From positions 3,503,501 through 3,567,500 of the forward strand of contig NC_088325.1 of NCBI RefSeq assembly GCF_910592395.1: a stretch of 64,000 nt of DNA. Direction: 5' to 3'. A program made the position numbers and the translations under genes. This document shows positions 10,611 through 21,591 of the stretch, piece after piece. The notes under the pieces were generated by a model, which was not told the DNA's origin, did no database searches, and saw only the letters and a program-made list of their open reading frames with translations. How positions within the stretch are numbered: the stretch's first letter is position 1; each line of letters begins with the position of its first letter. Source of the DNA: Lineus longissimus (Eukaryota > Nemertea > Pilidiophora > Heteronemertea > Lineidae).

Positions 10611-11812
10611 CTGGGAAACGGGAAAAGGAAACAGGTGAGCAGACAGAAAGGGACGCATCCACGGAAATGAACTGGGACATGACAAAGGAATAGATTGGTT
10701 GGAAAGAGATAGATGGGAGAAAACGCTGACATCTTAGAGTGAATTCATCCCATGCCCCTAGCCAAGCAGATGTTGTCCCCCTCCAGAACAATAGGTGACT
10801 GGGAAGTCCATTTAAAGAAGCCAACCTCGGTGGGGGATCCTGAAATTTGGCAAAGGGGTGCAGCCCCTCTCAGACAATGTCAGAGAGACGCTTATTGAAA
10901 TGAAGGCGGTTTGGGGTTCTAGCCAAAAAAAAATTAAAAATTTGAGAACAAAATATGAATCTTCCGGGCATCTGGAGGGCTAAAAATAGGGGTAATCATT
11001 CGCTTCTTGGGGGAGGTGCTCGAGGACAGATATGATTCTCGACACCTGTGTATTCGGGTTACTATGTCATTACGAGACTGCCAACACAGGCCACCATTTT
11101 GGATCCACTACTCCCCAATTTATGGAGTAGATCACAGGTGTCTGACACTAGAATCAGAGGGATCTATCAGCTCAGGATTGATTGATACACACAACCTAAA
11201 AAAACTTGATCATCATCAAGGGTTGTTTATATCCAGAGTATGGGCGAGTCTTATAGGAAGGGGGGCAACAGCAACTGCCAACCACATGAGACAACATCTT
11301 GATATAATACATGCTTATGTTGCACATGACACTGACAAAGCCCTATGGTAACTGTGTGAAATATTGGATTGATGTAAACAACATAAGGGCACACTGCTCA
11401 TCAACTTTCATGATAGTTAAAAGCTTGAAACAGTTTGTCACTGTACATTTCTTCGAGGTTAGAATTGCAACGAAGCAGGAGCCCCACCGTTGTACATTTC
11501 TCCTAGGTTAGATTTGCAAGCCCTAAGCCAGAACCCCTACTAAAGGGATGTGCAGTTGGTGTGGAATATGGTACAAAAGCATGAACATTACTGCACCTAT
11601 GGGTCAACAGTAGAACAGCAAGAAAATAAACTGTCTTTGTACATTTCGCCTTGGTTGGATTTGCAGCCATTAGCGCTAATAACGGTAAGTGCAGTTGGTG
11701 TGGAATTTGGTACAAAAGCACAAACATTACTGCCACCTATGGGAAAATATTTACAACTGCTACCTATGGGAAAATATTTACACTAGAAAATAGAGAATTT
11801 GATCGGACGAAC
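10611..11812 (-). other. Intron with local duplication
   Basis: Includes a two-copy duplication (about 11485-11752). Several short frames here lack family similarity and splice logic. Confidence 0.6.
11485..11752. repeat. Two-copy tandem duplication, period about 145 bp
   Basis: Both copies carry 'ttgtacattt', 'gtgcagttggtgtggaat' and 'ggtacaaaagca' followed by 'cacctatggg'. Confidence 0.65.
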
Positions 11813-11941
11813 CTCCTTGTCCTTCATGCCCTTTCGGGTCAAATGGCCGCGGATGCCGGCCTGAATTTTAATGGCGGCTTTTTCCACGTCGGGGTCGGTG
11901 AGATCGATGTCAACTTCTTCTTCTTCCTGTTTCTTTTTGTG
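11813..11941 (-). CDS. Exon: IQ module with Ile in the core
   Basis: 43 codons, phase 0 (acceptor CCTTCCACAG|CAC, donor GAG|GTTCGT). It encodes HKKKQEEEEVDIDLTDPDVE, KAAIKIQAGIRGHLTRKGMK and DKE. The usual aromatic after Ala-Gly is Ile here. Confidence 0.86.
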
Positions 11942-13293
11942 CTGTGGAAGGGAACGAGGTTGAACGGTTATTGGTGATCGAGACTGAATCAGTGAATGAG
12001 TTAGGATGATTTTTTGAAGAAATTTCTTGTTTTAGAAACGACTCAAGTTGATTGGAATGTCAGAATTTGAGAAAAAGCTCAGTTGATCTCTAAAAGAAGA
12101 CCTTGCCCTTGTTACCATCTCTACATCCCTAGATGAAGAGTCTCAGGTTTGATCAACACTTTAGTGTTATCCTTGGTCAGGATCGTTTAAAACAACTCCA
12201 CTCTGAAAACAGCAAAATATTTTCACTATATTTATTTATGGCAATTCATGAAAAGTTCTAAAAAACTTTTTTACTGATTTAGAAATTTCTTTCTGTTTTT
12301 TCAATTAAAAAATACATTTTCTCGAATCTCATTTTGTGAAACAAGGTCACTTGCGAAACCCCCCCCCCAAAAAAAAAAACGCCAGTGAAAGTTTCAGTCT
12401 GTTTTTTACAGATCAACGAGGTTTCCTGACGTCAGTTTCATAAAGTTAAAAAGTGGAGGAGTTGCAGCTGCTCCTTAGTTTAAATGAACTCCGCATAGAT
12501 CAAAGTGATTGGGAAAGTACGAGATGGAAGGCAATTTTCACATTATCATCAGGTTTTATAGCGACTGATCATGCTGATAACGAACATGATAACTGTATAC
12601 CACCTGGAAACAAATTAGGAAGGATTATTAGCATATGGGTTCTACAGCTTGTCTCAAAAGAGTTTCACCAAAACATTTTGCAAACTCAAGATTATCAAGA
12701 TTTGAAATTTTTCGGAATATTTCTTGGTTGACAGAATAGGACCAAAACTGTAAATTTCAGCTTGTTTGTCAGTGGGATGTTTTCTGGTAGACATCAAGGA
12801 AGCTATACTCAGACTTAAGACACGAGATAAAGGTGACACTTTTTTGTGACAAGCCTTATATCTAGATGGATTTGGACATTTCTGCAGGCTGCTATTGTGA
12901 TGCTATTACATAACCTGAAACAAAAGTCCCAGAAACTAGACGCAAGGTTTGGGTTTTTAAGACATCACATCTAATAGACATCTTTTATTGATGTCTAACG
13001 GACGTCTAATATACATCATATATTGATGTCTATTAGACATCTATTTATTAATGTCTTTTTGACATCTATCTAACCAGATGTCTATTAGACATCTTTCTAA
13101 TAAGATAGCATTTTTAAACCGGGGACATAAAAGCTAGATATTGAAATGTTCTTCTACTGTTAGTGTTTGGGAGGTTGCTACATGGCAGGGAAGGGCACAT
13201 AAAAGCTACACATTGGAGTCTTCTTCTACACTTTGGCAGGTTGCTAATCGGCAGGGAAGGGCTCAGGGGCCTCCTATTGAGGAACAGACGAAC
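11942..13293 (-). other. Intron with palindromic tract
   Basis: Contains poly-C/poly-A near 12360 and the palindromic repeat at 12958-13106. No other coding signal. Confidence 0.6.
12958..13106. repeat. Array of palindromic units (GATGTCTATTAGACATC)
   Basis: Several copies of AGATGTCTATTAGACATCT and shorter variants separated by TTATTAAT-type spacers. A related palindrome occurs near 50510 (ATGTCTATTGGACATCCAAT). Confidence 0.75.
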
Positions 13294-13434
13294 CTTGGTG
13301 GCACGGACTCTATAACCGCGGTAATTGGCCTGAATTTTGACCGCGGCATTCTGGTTTTCGGGATCGTCCATGTCAATGTAAAAAGTGGGTTCATCGGGTT
13401 CTTCAGCCTTGCGTCTTTCTCGTTCTTCCTCTTC
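13294..13434 (-). CDS. Exon: divergent IQ module
   Basis: 47 codons, phase 0 (acceptor GCCCCCTATAG|GAA, donor AAG|GTTCGT). It encodes EEEERERRKAEEPDEPTFYI, DMDDPENQNAAVKIQANYRG and YRVRATK. The start is strongly charged and may be helical. The acidic segment DMDDPENQN departs from the usual DLxDPEVEK. Confidence 0.85.
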
Positions 13435-13680
13435 CTATAGGGGGCGTTGTAGAAAGATATTGTACACCATTAGATGAAGGTTAGAATAGTGTTGTTTGAT
13501 CAACCCACAACAATAGATTGACACGGAATGAACATACAGCATTGACAGTAAAATGACAACAAAACAGCGGAAATTAAAATTGAAGAAACACCAGGGGGCA
13601 TGACAGTCTGTTACGCTACAATTAAGGAAATGTACGAAAGAAAATGCCCATTTCCTTACAAGAAATGGCCATTTTGTTAG

Positions 13681-13857
13681 TTCATACTTACCTATGGAAC
13701 ACTTTTGCATGTTACTCCATTTGGGCTCAAACACAAGAGTATCCCTTTAATTTTCTAAAGGGAGAACTGAGTTAACAGCTCGGCCGCCAGGCGGCGCCCT
13801 GACCGATCCCGCGAGATCGCGCCGATCTCATGCCGCCATATTTAGTCTTTACTCTTG
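13681..13857 (+). repeat. DIRS copy 1, left inverted terminal repeat
   Basis: About 177 bp, matching the reverse complement of 20016-20192 with few differences. Includes the GC-rich palindromic segment CGGCCGCCAGGCGGCGCCCT. Outer sequence beyond the repeat (13642-13680) is unique to this end. Confidence 0.88.
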
Positions 13858-13904
13858 AGCGTTAATAAAGAGTATGTCCCGTTTGTGGGGACGGCGGGAG
13901 GGCC

Positions 13905-14002
13905 GTGTTCCATAGGTAAGTATGAACTAACAAATTGGCCATTTCTTGTAAGGAAATGGGCATTTTGTGTCATTCAAACTTACCTATGGAACACTTTTGC
14001 AT
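13905..14002 (+). repeat. DIRS copy 1, internal complementary region
   Basis: First part is the reverse complement of the left terminus (13642-13704). The second part (from about 13961) is the reverse complement of the right terminus. The two overlap at ATTT, i.e. it is the template of the joined ends of a circular intermediate. One mismatch to the left terminus (AAATTGGCC for AAAATGGCC) is private to this copy. Confidence 0.88.
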
Positions 14003-14431
14003 CGAATCCCAGCAACCTATTGGAGGTGGGAAACGAGGACTTACCTAAGGCTGAGCTGTTGTTCCATCCAGGAGGCACCACCGGCATATTAGCTAAGGAG
14101 GACCGCCAGGGGAAAGAAATGGGGAGAACCGGAGGACCGGTATTTTGATCTCGGTATTACAATCATATTATAGAGAGTAATAGACCCATTCTCCGGAAAG
14201 CGCTAGAATTGCGTAATAAAACCATCTTCTTTCCGGCAACAGAGCTTAGAGCAAGTAAGGCATGTTGAAGGGTGTAGAATGAATTATTGCTAAACAACAA
14301 TAAGAAATTGCGTCCTTTCTAGTCTACTAGGGGTTGCCTGGATGTTGAAGATAGGGCACATCAAAAATGGCGCAAGATGCGCGTTTGACTCTTCAATCGG
14401 GCTTCCCCCCCCTTTTTTGATCTAGCCAGGA

Positions 14432-15538
14432 TCAAACAACATGCCCCGCAGACACAATCGGGCCGATTGTGTGCATGCCATCTACGAGGGAAGAAACGTC
14501 TCGTAGGTAGAAACGAGAGAATGTGGAGTGATTACTCCAACATGCAGCGGAAACGACTTCTTGAAGAGCAACTCCTCGGTAGTTAGCCCAGGAGGTGGCT
14601 AGTGCTCTAACTTCGTGCGCTGAGATGTTAGCTAGCGCACGAAGATCAGAGGAAGTCTTCAAGGTGTTGTAGGAAAGACGAATAGTCTCCACAATCCACC
14701 TTGAAATAGTGGCGGCCGCTATCTCTCGTTTATTTCCCTCCTTATAGGACAAAAACAAACGCTCTCTCCCCTGGCGGATACCGGGAGGTTTTGTCCTATT
14801 TATGTAGAACTTTAGGGCCCTGACGGGACATAAAGTTCTGTCAGGAAGATCATAAGAGATCGTTCCTGACAGAGAGGGAATAGTAACCGGGGGCCGAGAG
14901 GCGGCCGGTCCCTGGTTCTTCGCCAGAAATCCTGGTATAAAAGCCAGGATAACCTCCCCTCCCTCTCTAAAAGCCAGCTTCTTAAAAGAAAGTGCATGGA
15001 GCTCTGATCTCCGTTGGGCGGTAGCCAAGGCTACTAGAAAGACCGTTTTGAGTGTCAGATATTTCATGGATGAAATAGACATGGGTTCAAAAGGATGCCT
15101 CATGAGCACCTTAAGGACAACAGAAAGGTCCCATTTAGGGGTGTTGTGAACCGGTCTAGGACGCTCTAATAACATTCCTCTGAAAAGAGGGGTTATTTGG
15201 TCCTCCCAACGAAGATCCCAGGTGCTTAAAACACGGAGGGTAGAAGCGATGGCGGACTTGTACCCTTTTATAGCCGTGACAGATAGTTGTCTTTCCGTGA
15301 ATAATTCAATAAGGAAATCAACTAATCTGTATATAGAGGGAGAGATCGGATTAACTCCGTTCTCCCTGCACCAGGAAGTGAAGGTAGACCACTTTCCTTG
15401 ATACACATCAAGGGTAGACCCCCTTTGAGGTGCGGACATGCGCTTGACAGCGATGTCCGAAAAGCCTCTCTGGTGGAGATGCAACTGGATAAGTTCCAGG
15501 CGTGAAACTTGAAAAATCCAGGGTTCTGGTGGTAGCAT
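14432..15538 (-). CDS. DIRS copy 1 tyrosine recombinase
   Basis: The frame is open from 16516, but the upstream part runs antiphase over RNase H; the recombinase-like sequence begins near the Met at 15538, giving 368 aa, a usual size for these enzymes. Catalytic residues visible are Arg in AQRRSEL, His-x-x-Arg in SAHEVR, a His in WSNHSTF, and the nucleophile Tyr in FSRFYLRD (codon near 14509). The N-terminal part (VYQGKWSTFTSWCREN) is the core-binding domain. The enzyme would integrate the circular DNA copy. It overlaps the RT ORF by 217 nt in another frame; how it is expressed is unknown. Confidence 0.85.
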   Translation of the reverse strand: MLPPEPWIFQVSRLELIQLHLHQRGFSDIAVKRMSAPQRGSTLDVYQGKWSTFTSWCRENGVNPISPSIYRLVDFLIELFTERQLSVTAIKGYKSAIASTLRVLSTWDLRWEDQITPLFRGMLLERPRPVHNTPKWDLSVVLKVLMRHPFEPMSISSMKYLTLKTVFLVALATAQRRSELHALSFKKLAFREGGEVILAFIPGFLAKNQGPAASRPPVTIPSLSGTISYDLPDRTLCPVRALKFYINRTKPPGIRQGRERLFLSYKEGNKREIAAATISRWIVETIRLSYNTLKTSSDLRALANISAHEVRALATSWANYRGVALQEVVSAACWSNHSTFSRFYLRDVSSLVDGMHTIGPIVSAGHVV

Positions 15539-17490
15539 CTCCCCAGGGGGTGCCACAGGAGGTGCTTCCAAGTAGGAAGACTCCCGGGGTGATCTATCAG
15601 GAGCTCCAGCAAGGCTGGGAACCAGGCCTGATTTGGCCAGCAAGGTGCGATGAGAGTTATTCTCACCGGATGGCTGGTCAAGATCTTGTTCAGGACTGGT
15701 TGAATGAGAGGGAGGGGTGGAAACGCATATGCGTTCAGCCCGACCCAAGAGGCTGTAAGGCTGTCGACTTCCAGGGCCTCTTCGTCCGGAAGTGGAGAGT
15801 AATAGATGGGAAGGCGATTGTTCAGCCTGGTGGCGAACAGATCTACCTTCGGAGATTGCCAAAGGCGACAAAGGTCGTCTACAATCTCCTGATGGAGTGT
15901 CCACTCTGTCTGAACTAGCTTGTTCTGACGGGACAGGGCGTCGGCAAGGATGTTGCGATTGCCCGGTATGTGTCTGGCACATATCGATACTCCAAGGTCG
16001 GCACAAAGATGGTAAAGCTCCCAAGTTAGCTGGCAAAGAATGCCGGACTTTGTGCCTCCCTGTCTCCTGACATATGCTACTACTGTAGAATTGTCGGAGA
16101 ACAGGGTTACTCTCCGATTCTTCAGGCGAAGGGAAAGAGCCCTCACGGCAAGAAGGACAGCCTTCATTTCCAATATATTTATTGGAAGAATGGTCTCCTC
16201 CCTTGTCCATAGACCTCTTATGGACATGTCCCCGTTGTTCAGATGTGCTCCCCACCCTAGTAGGGAAGCATCTGTGAACAGGGACACTTCTGGGGGCGGT
16301 GGAGCAAGATCTACACCGCTTTGGAGACGAGTCTCCGACTCCCAGAAGTTCCAGACGTTCTTGAGTAGGTATTGAGGTATTAATACCAACTTGTCTAATG
16401 GGTCCCTGTGGGGTTTCCATAGAGACATTAGAAACATCTGGATGGGACGCATATATAGACGGCCAAGGGGGATTTGGTCTGCTGCCGAATTCAGAAGTCC
16501 CAAAAGGCTCAAGCATCGCCTTGCGGGAGCTTGAGTCCTTCCTCTGAATTCTGCGACGAGATGAAGAATTTTCTTTATCCTGTCTAGGGGGGGGGGGGCA
16601 GCATTTTCCCTATGGCCGTAAGGAACCGAACTCCAACGTAAACGAAGTCTTGGGATGGTATGAATTCTGACTTTGTTTCGTTGATAATCCAACCTGCGGA
16701 AACTACTTTTTGCTTTAGAACCTGAAGTTGTTGCAGTAGTAGTTCCCGCGATTTGCAACGGAGTAGCCAATCGTCTAGGTAGTGATGGAGCTTGAACCCC
16801 ATCACGTGAAAGGGAGCGACGAAGGCTGTGACTATCATCGTAAAAATTAGGGGTGCCGATGCCAGACCGAACGGCAGGGCCCTGAATTGATACGTCTTTC
16901 CTTCGTAATGGAATCGAAGGAAGTGTTGATAGTCTGGATGGATCGGTACATGTAAGTACGCATCCATTAAATCCATCGATACCGCCCAATCGTTGGGCTG
17001 TATCGCCGTTGCTATAGACCTGGTGGTTTCCATCTTGAAATGAGGAACATTCAAGAAGGTGTTTAACCTGGAAAGGTCTATGATCAGCCTCCATGTCCCT
17101 GCTTTCTTGGGAACCAAGAAAACGTGGCTGTAAAAGCCGGGGGAGCATGGATCTTGAAGGACCTGGATAGCTTGCTTCTCCAGTAATGTCGCGACCTCTG
17201 CTTGGAGGGCAGAGGCCTTGACTGGGTCCTTCGGTGGCTGAACTGGGGTTGGATATATGGTAGTCGGGGGGGGTACGGTTGAAATCTAGTTTCACTCCGT
17301 ACCTCAACATGTTTGGGACTGGGGACCCCTTTGGGCACCAATCGTCCCAAATGTCTGCAAATTTTTGCAGACGGCCCCCGACTACCTGAGTCGGCTCCTT
17401 TTTGCGTCCGGGAGGAAAAAGGAGGGGGGAGTCACCTCTTCCGGCCAGCACCCCTTGGGCGAAAGGAGTGCTTAGTCGGACCGGATCCAC
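15322..17490 (-). pseudogene. DIRS copy 1 RT/RNase H, out of frame in the RT part
   Basis: A 722-codon frame is open, but between the G tracts at 17266-17273 and about 16587-16598 it encodes sequence unrelated to RT. The true RT residues (FKMETTR through HHYLDD) lie in another frame (17117-16584). Against copy 2 the first tract has 8 G instead of 7 and the second 12 instead of 7, a net +6 that restores the frame for RNase H (TDASLLGWGAH, LEMKAV, FSDNSTVVAY, ILADALSR). No active RT would be made. Confidence 0.88.
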
Positions 17491-19720
17491 CCTGGTTAGA
17501 GGAAGTATTTTTCCTCTTTCCAGTCCGGCGACCCTCCGCTTCCCGTCGGAAGGATCCAGCAGGAGTAGGCTGACTAGGCGGGGTAGGCCTAGGCAGGACC
17601 TGCCTGGCGTACGGGATTGAACCCGATGCCTGCTGGGGCCTCTCTATCTTTCTAGCGTTAGGTAGAGAGGTCTTGGCCCTCTGTGTCGCAGTGGGGGCAT
17701 ATAATTTGTCCCAATCTTTTTGTGCTTGAGCCGCCTCTTGTACAGAATCTGCGAACAGGAAAGAACCGTCCATAGGAGCGGTTCTTAAGGCCCCTTCCAG
17801 CTGGAGGGATCTGATGACATTGAGAGAGCCCAGTGCGGCGTCTCTACGGAGTAGGACGCTATTTGCTGCGGTCTTGGCGGACAGCGCAATAGCGTGCCTA
17901 ATCGAATGTGACAAGGATGTCACAAGCGATTTTGTGTCATCAGATAGTGACTCATTATCTTTTAGGGATCTGGCTAGGGCCAGGTTAGTGTGCTCTGCGT
18001 AGGAGAGCACCGCTAACGTGTTTTTGGCCAGACCCTCTTGTGCTCTAAGGTCTCGGTAAGCCGAGGAGGAAGTCACCCTAGGCACGAGTTGGTCCAGCTG
18101 TACATCGTCCTTTAATATGGAAGTCGATGCTGCAGCTGGACAGCCGGCCGAGCTGACTCGATAATAGTCAGCGCGGTACTGCCTAACGGGAGGAAGTTGT
18201 GCCGTGAACAACTTCCCCGGTTTACACCAAGCTTCCGGTCCGACTGCCGGAAGGACAGGGATGGAAGTACGTTGGTGGGCGCCTTGTGAGTCTCTGATTG
18301 TACGCTCCAAAAGTTCAGAGACTGCTAACACCGACGGGGAGGGAGGAAGGAATTCAAGTGCCCGAGTGGAGCCTTGAGAAACCTGTGGATTGGGATCCAC
18401 TTCCTGTCCCCAGAGTGAAAAGGTCGGTGTTGACAAGGCTGGCAGTTCCGGCGGGGTAGGGCACAGATCCTGCGGGAGGTACGCTCTGATCAAGGATCTG
18501 AGTGTCCTCATATCCGACAGGATACTGGCCTCCTCTGGTGACAGCTCCTCCTGATTGGGGGAGCGGTAGCCTGGCTGAGAACTCTCGTTCTCAGAAAATT
18601 CCTCTAAAATAGAGGAGTCGGATGGTGGGTATCCGATGGGACCAGGCGCACCAGAGGAACCGGAACCCTGCTCCAGATGGCTAAGTCTATCAGAAAGACC
18701 TGCTACCATCTGGATGAGCTGGGACAGTTGCTGTCCCGACTCGGGTTCCGGACCCGACGTGCGGCTTCTCTCAACGACGGGCGGTTGAGGCGAGGGTGAG
18801 CGCATAAGCGAACCCTGGAAGCCGTATGTGCGGGCGAATGGGTCTTCCGGAAGCGGAAGTTGCCCATATTCTGAACCAGAGTTCAGATGTCCTCTCTGCG
18901 TAGCTCGTTCCATGGGAACGACGCCTCTGCTACGAGGAGGGGGTGGCACTTCCGGTTGGTTCCACCCAAGAGGTTGGCCAACGTAGGAAGGTGCCTGCAT
19001 TTCCGGTAGGACGAAGTCCGAAACCGGAAATGCCCGTAACTCCTTCGCCGGTATGGAGCTACCGGAAGCCCTTTTAGAAGGAGGTACGGAGGGCGGAAAC
19101 GCTGTTACCGAAGACGCATGGCGTTTCGGAGGTGGCGTTATAAGGTCCGGCCCTACTCTACTGTGTCCGTGAGGACTGGGGTTATTTCGCAGTAAAGACT
19201 GAGAAAAACCCCCAGTAGAGTCTTCGGTTACTGAAAAACGGGAACCCGCGTCAGTAACCGGAACTGCAATCGGCGGACCGGAAGCAGGGTGCTCCCGCGG
19301 GTACAAAGGGCTTGTACTCGGGGGAGCGGACGACAGGGGAACCGGAAGGTTCCCTGAGGTCCGGGGTATATTAAACCCTTGGAGACTTATTGGATGTAAG
19401 TCTCCCTTGGGACCACAGACATTAATAATGTCAGATCCCGCATCCTTCGCAGCCGCGGCCGGAACCGGAACTCGGCTGACGGAAGGGGTGGTGGCGGGAG
19501 GTTTGCTAGACCTCCGGGTTATATGCCCGGAAACGGAACCGGAAGAGGGTTTAGGCGTCTTCGCGGCCCGTTTCCCGCCACCAGACGCATTCCTTTGTGG
19601 TGAGACAAAGGATGCCGTCGGAGGGGTACGCCATATAAAAAATGGTACCAATGACAATAAAAACACTGGGAACCCCAAGTAGGCCAGAAAGGACGCAATA
19701 ATTAATGGAAAGGAAAACAT
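17432..19720 (-). CDS. DIRS copy 1 Gag-like protein
   Basis: 762 aa, first ORF of the element, overlapping the RT ORF start by 59 nt. There is a hydrophobic N-terminus (residues about 3-30), a long Pro/Ser-rich low-complexity middle, a helical region with SLKDNESLSDDTKSLVTSLS, and a basic Gly/Arg/Lys tail (RPRGAGRKR). No zinc knuckle seen. The position before RT and the basic tail suggest a nucleic-acid-binding capsid role; this is inference. A later Met may be the true start, since the hydrophobic end is unusual. Confidence 0.75.
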   Translation of the reverse strand: MFSFPLIIASFLAYLGFPVFLLSLVPFFIWRTPPTASFVSPQRNASGGGKRAAKTPKPSSGSVSGHITRRSSKPPATTPSVSRVPVPAAAAKDAGSDIINVCGPKGDLHPISLQGFNIPRTSGNLPVPLSSAPPSTSPLYPREHPASGPPIAVPVTDAGSRFSVTEDSTGGFSQSLLRNNPSPHGHSRVGPDLITPPPKRHASSVTAFPPSVPPSKRASGSSIPAKELRAFPVSDFVLPEMQAPSYVGQPLGWNQPEVPPPPRSRGVVPMERATQRGHLNSGSEYGQLPLPEDPFARTYGFQGSLMRSPSPQPPVVERSRTSGPEPESGQQLSQLIQMVAGLSDRLSHLEQGSGSSGAPGPIGYPPSDSSILEEFSENESSQPGYRSPNQEELSPEEASILSDMRTLRSLIRAYLPQDLCPTPPELPALSTPTFSLWGQEVDPNPQVSQGSTRALEFLPPSPSVLAVSELLERTIRDSQGAHQRTSIPVLPAVGPEAWCKPGKLFTAQLPPVRQYRADYYRVSSAGCPAAASTSILKDDVQLDQLVPRVTSSSAYRDLRAQEGLAKNTLAVLSYAEHTNLALARSLKDNESLSDDTKSLVTSLSHSIRHAIALSAKTAANSVLLRRDAALGSLNVIRSLQLEGALRTAPMDGSFLFADSVQEAAQAQKDWDKLYAPTATQRAKTSLPNARKIERPQQASGSIPYARQVLPRPTPPSQPTPAGSFRREAEGRRTGKRKNTSSNQGGSGPTKHSFRPRGAGRKR

Positions 19721-20015
19721 GCCTACTTGAATTAAACACTATTGCAATGGATCTGAGTCTTGTTTATTACAATAGAGCGGAGAATAGCCTACTTAACTCT
19801 ACCCTACCAAGATCAAAATAATGGAGCCGGGTCGACTAAGCTAGCTAAGAAAATGTCTATAATTAAATAGACTGGACAATACTAATGCCAAGATTAGTTT
19901 GGCGGTCTACTCCGTAGGTGAATGAACCCAAAAATCGTCTAGACTTGGCTGGTTGAATTTGGTTTTAAATCGAATTCACGGCAGCTTTGAAAAAACGATG
20001 TGCTTCGTAGAAGCA

Positions 20016-20192
20016 CAAGAGTAAAGACTGAATATGGCGGCATGAGATCGGCGCGATCTCGCGGGATCGGTCAGGGCGCCGCCTGGCGGCCGAGCTGTTA
20101 ACTCAGTTCTCCCTTTAGAAAATTAAAGGGATACTCTTGTGTTTGAGCCCAAATGGAGTAACATGCAAAAGTGTTCCATAGGTAAGTTTGAA
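20016..20192 (-). repeat. DIRS copy 1, right inverted terminal repeat
   Basis: Partner of 13681-13857. This is the 5' end of the element in its sense orientation. Confidence 0.88.
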
Positions 20193-21591
20193 TGACACAA
20201 AATATAAATATTAAAATTCAAAATATTGAGAAAACTTCAGACCACAAGACAGAATGTTATGCTACAAAACAAGAAAAGAAATAAAGAATTATTTTTAACT
20301 TCTGCAGAAGAAAAATACACAACAACATCATTTTCTGCTGAAGATGATTTTTCAAATATGCAGGGAGCTTTATAAAGCAAGTCACACACTAGAACTTTTA
20401 TCGCAGCCAATATTGCATGCAACAAAGATCACTTTTCTGCAGTGCTCATTGCCTGCAATCAGAATCGGTCATTGCATCGAATTACGATGAATATTAAACC
20501 AGTTCCATTATATCTGACAAAATTGCAGTGATAGCAGTTTTTGTCCGCAGGCAGGCAATCTTTTTATTGCACATCACAGCAATGAATACTGCACTTCTCT
20601 GCAAGAAATGTCTATTGTCAGCATTTGAAAATTTGACCTAATTTTTGTGACCAATTTATCCCTCCTGGCACCCTTCAACAGCAGATATTCTGATCTGTTG
20701 TGTAAAGCAAGGGTTAAAAGTGAAATGATTGAGCACACATCACTTTGAGATTTTCCTTTCAGCATCAAACGATAAACCCCCAGACGCTATCCACCATCAC
20801 AAAGCAACAACTGAAACCAGAAGGTCAGAGGTCACAGAGGTCAAAAGAACCATGGGCTCCTACAGCAATGTCTTAGGCCAGGTGAATGTAAAATATTGTT
20901 TCTTTGTCCCCACTTACACCAATTAAAGAGTATTTTGCTATGCCTCAGTTGGTATCAAGGGGTGCAGGCTCACAGTGATCGCAGTCTTTCTTCATCATCA
21001 GGCCAAAGGGGTGCGGTTGGTTCTGTCAATCCTCCCCCCCCCCACCACCAGGATTGGCTTTCATTTTGATTTTGTGTCATTTATCAACCAGTCTGAGATC
21101 GGTGAAACTGGAGTAATTAGTCCTGAGAACATTCTGACGTCTCCTTTACCAACAAGAATGAAAGACATTCCTTTAAACAATGAATTGACTTGCCTTGGCC
21201 TTACTGAGTGACATTTCTGACTTTCTAAGCGGTTATTCATAGTCTGTAACCATGGGATACGGGATTAGGTTTAACCCTTTCCATTGGTGACATATTGCTT
21301 GGATTACTGAGAAATTGGGAAATGGAAAGCAAAATGATTTTCCCAGAATTTTGCAACATTTGAACAAAAGATTTATTTCAACTGAACATTTTAGAATAGG
21401 ACTTTGTGTTATGATACAAGAAAGATACATTGCTCTAGGAGCTGTTTAACATAACAACACAGACAGACTACATAGCAAAAGAGACAAGAGACTTCACTAA
21501 GAAAAGAAAAGAAAGAAATTAATCATTGTCAAAAACAAAAAAAAGAAAAATCAATGGAGGTCATACAGAAAAGGGTTGCTAAGCAACCAAC

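Larger units (their letters stand above)
13642..20203 (-). mobile_element. DIRS-type tyrosine-recombinase retrotransposon, copy 1
   Basis: Ends were set by comparison with copy 2 (39382-45938): shared sequence begins at AAATGCCCATTTCC and stops after GACACAAAAT, with unrelated flanks and no target-site duplication, as expected for tyrosine-recombinase integration. Sense order is 5' inverted repeat (20192-20016), Gag-like ORF, RT/RNase H ORF, tyrosine-recombinase ORF, internal complementary region (13905-14002), 3' inverted repeat (13857-13681). ITR plus ICR architecture defines the DIRS group. The RT frame is broken by G-tract length changes, so this copy is probably not autonomous. Confidence 0.92.
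13435..21591 (-). other. Intron carrying DIRS copy 1
   Basis: About 1.6 kb of ordinary intron DNA flanks a 6.56-kb DIRS-type element (13642-20203) inserted in gene-sense orientation. Nothing else recognised in 20204-21591 beyond short AT-rich and poly-C tracts. Confidence 0.75.
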
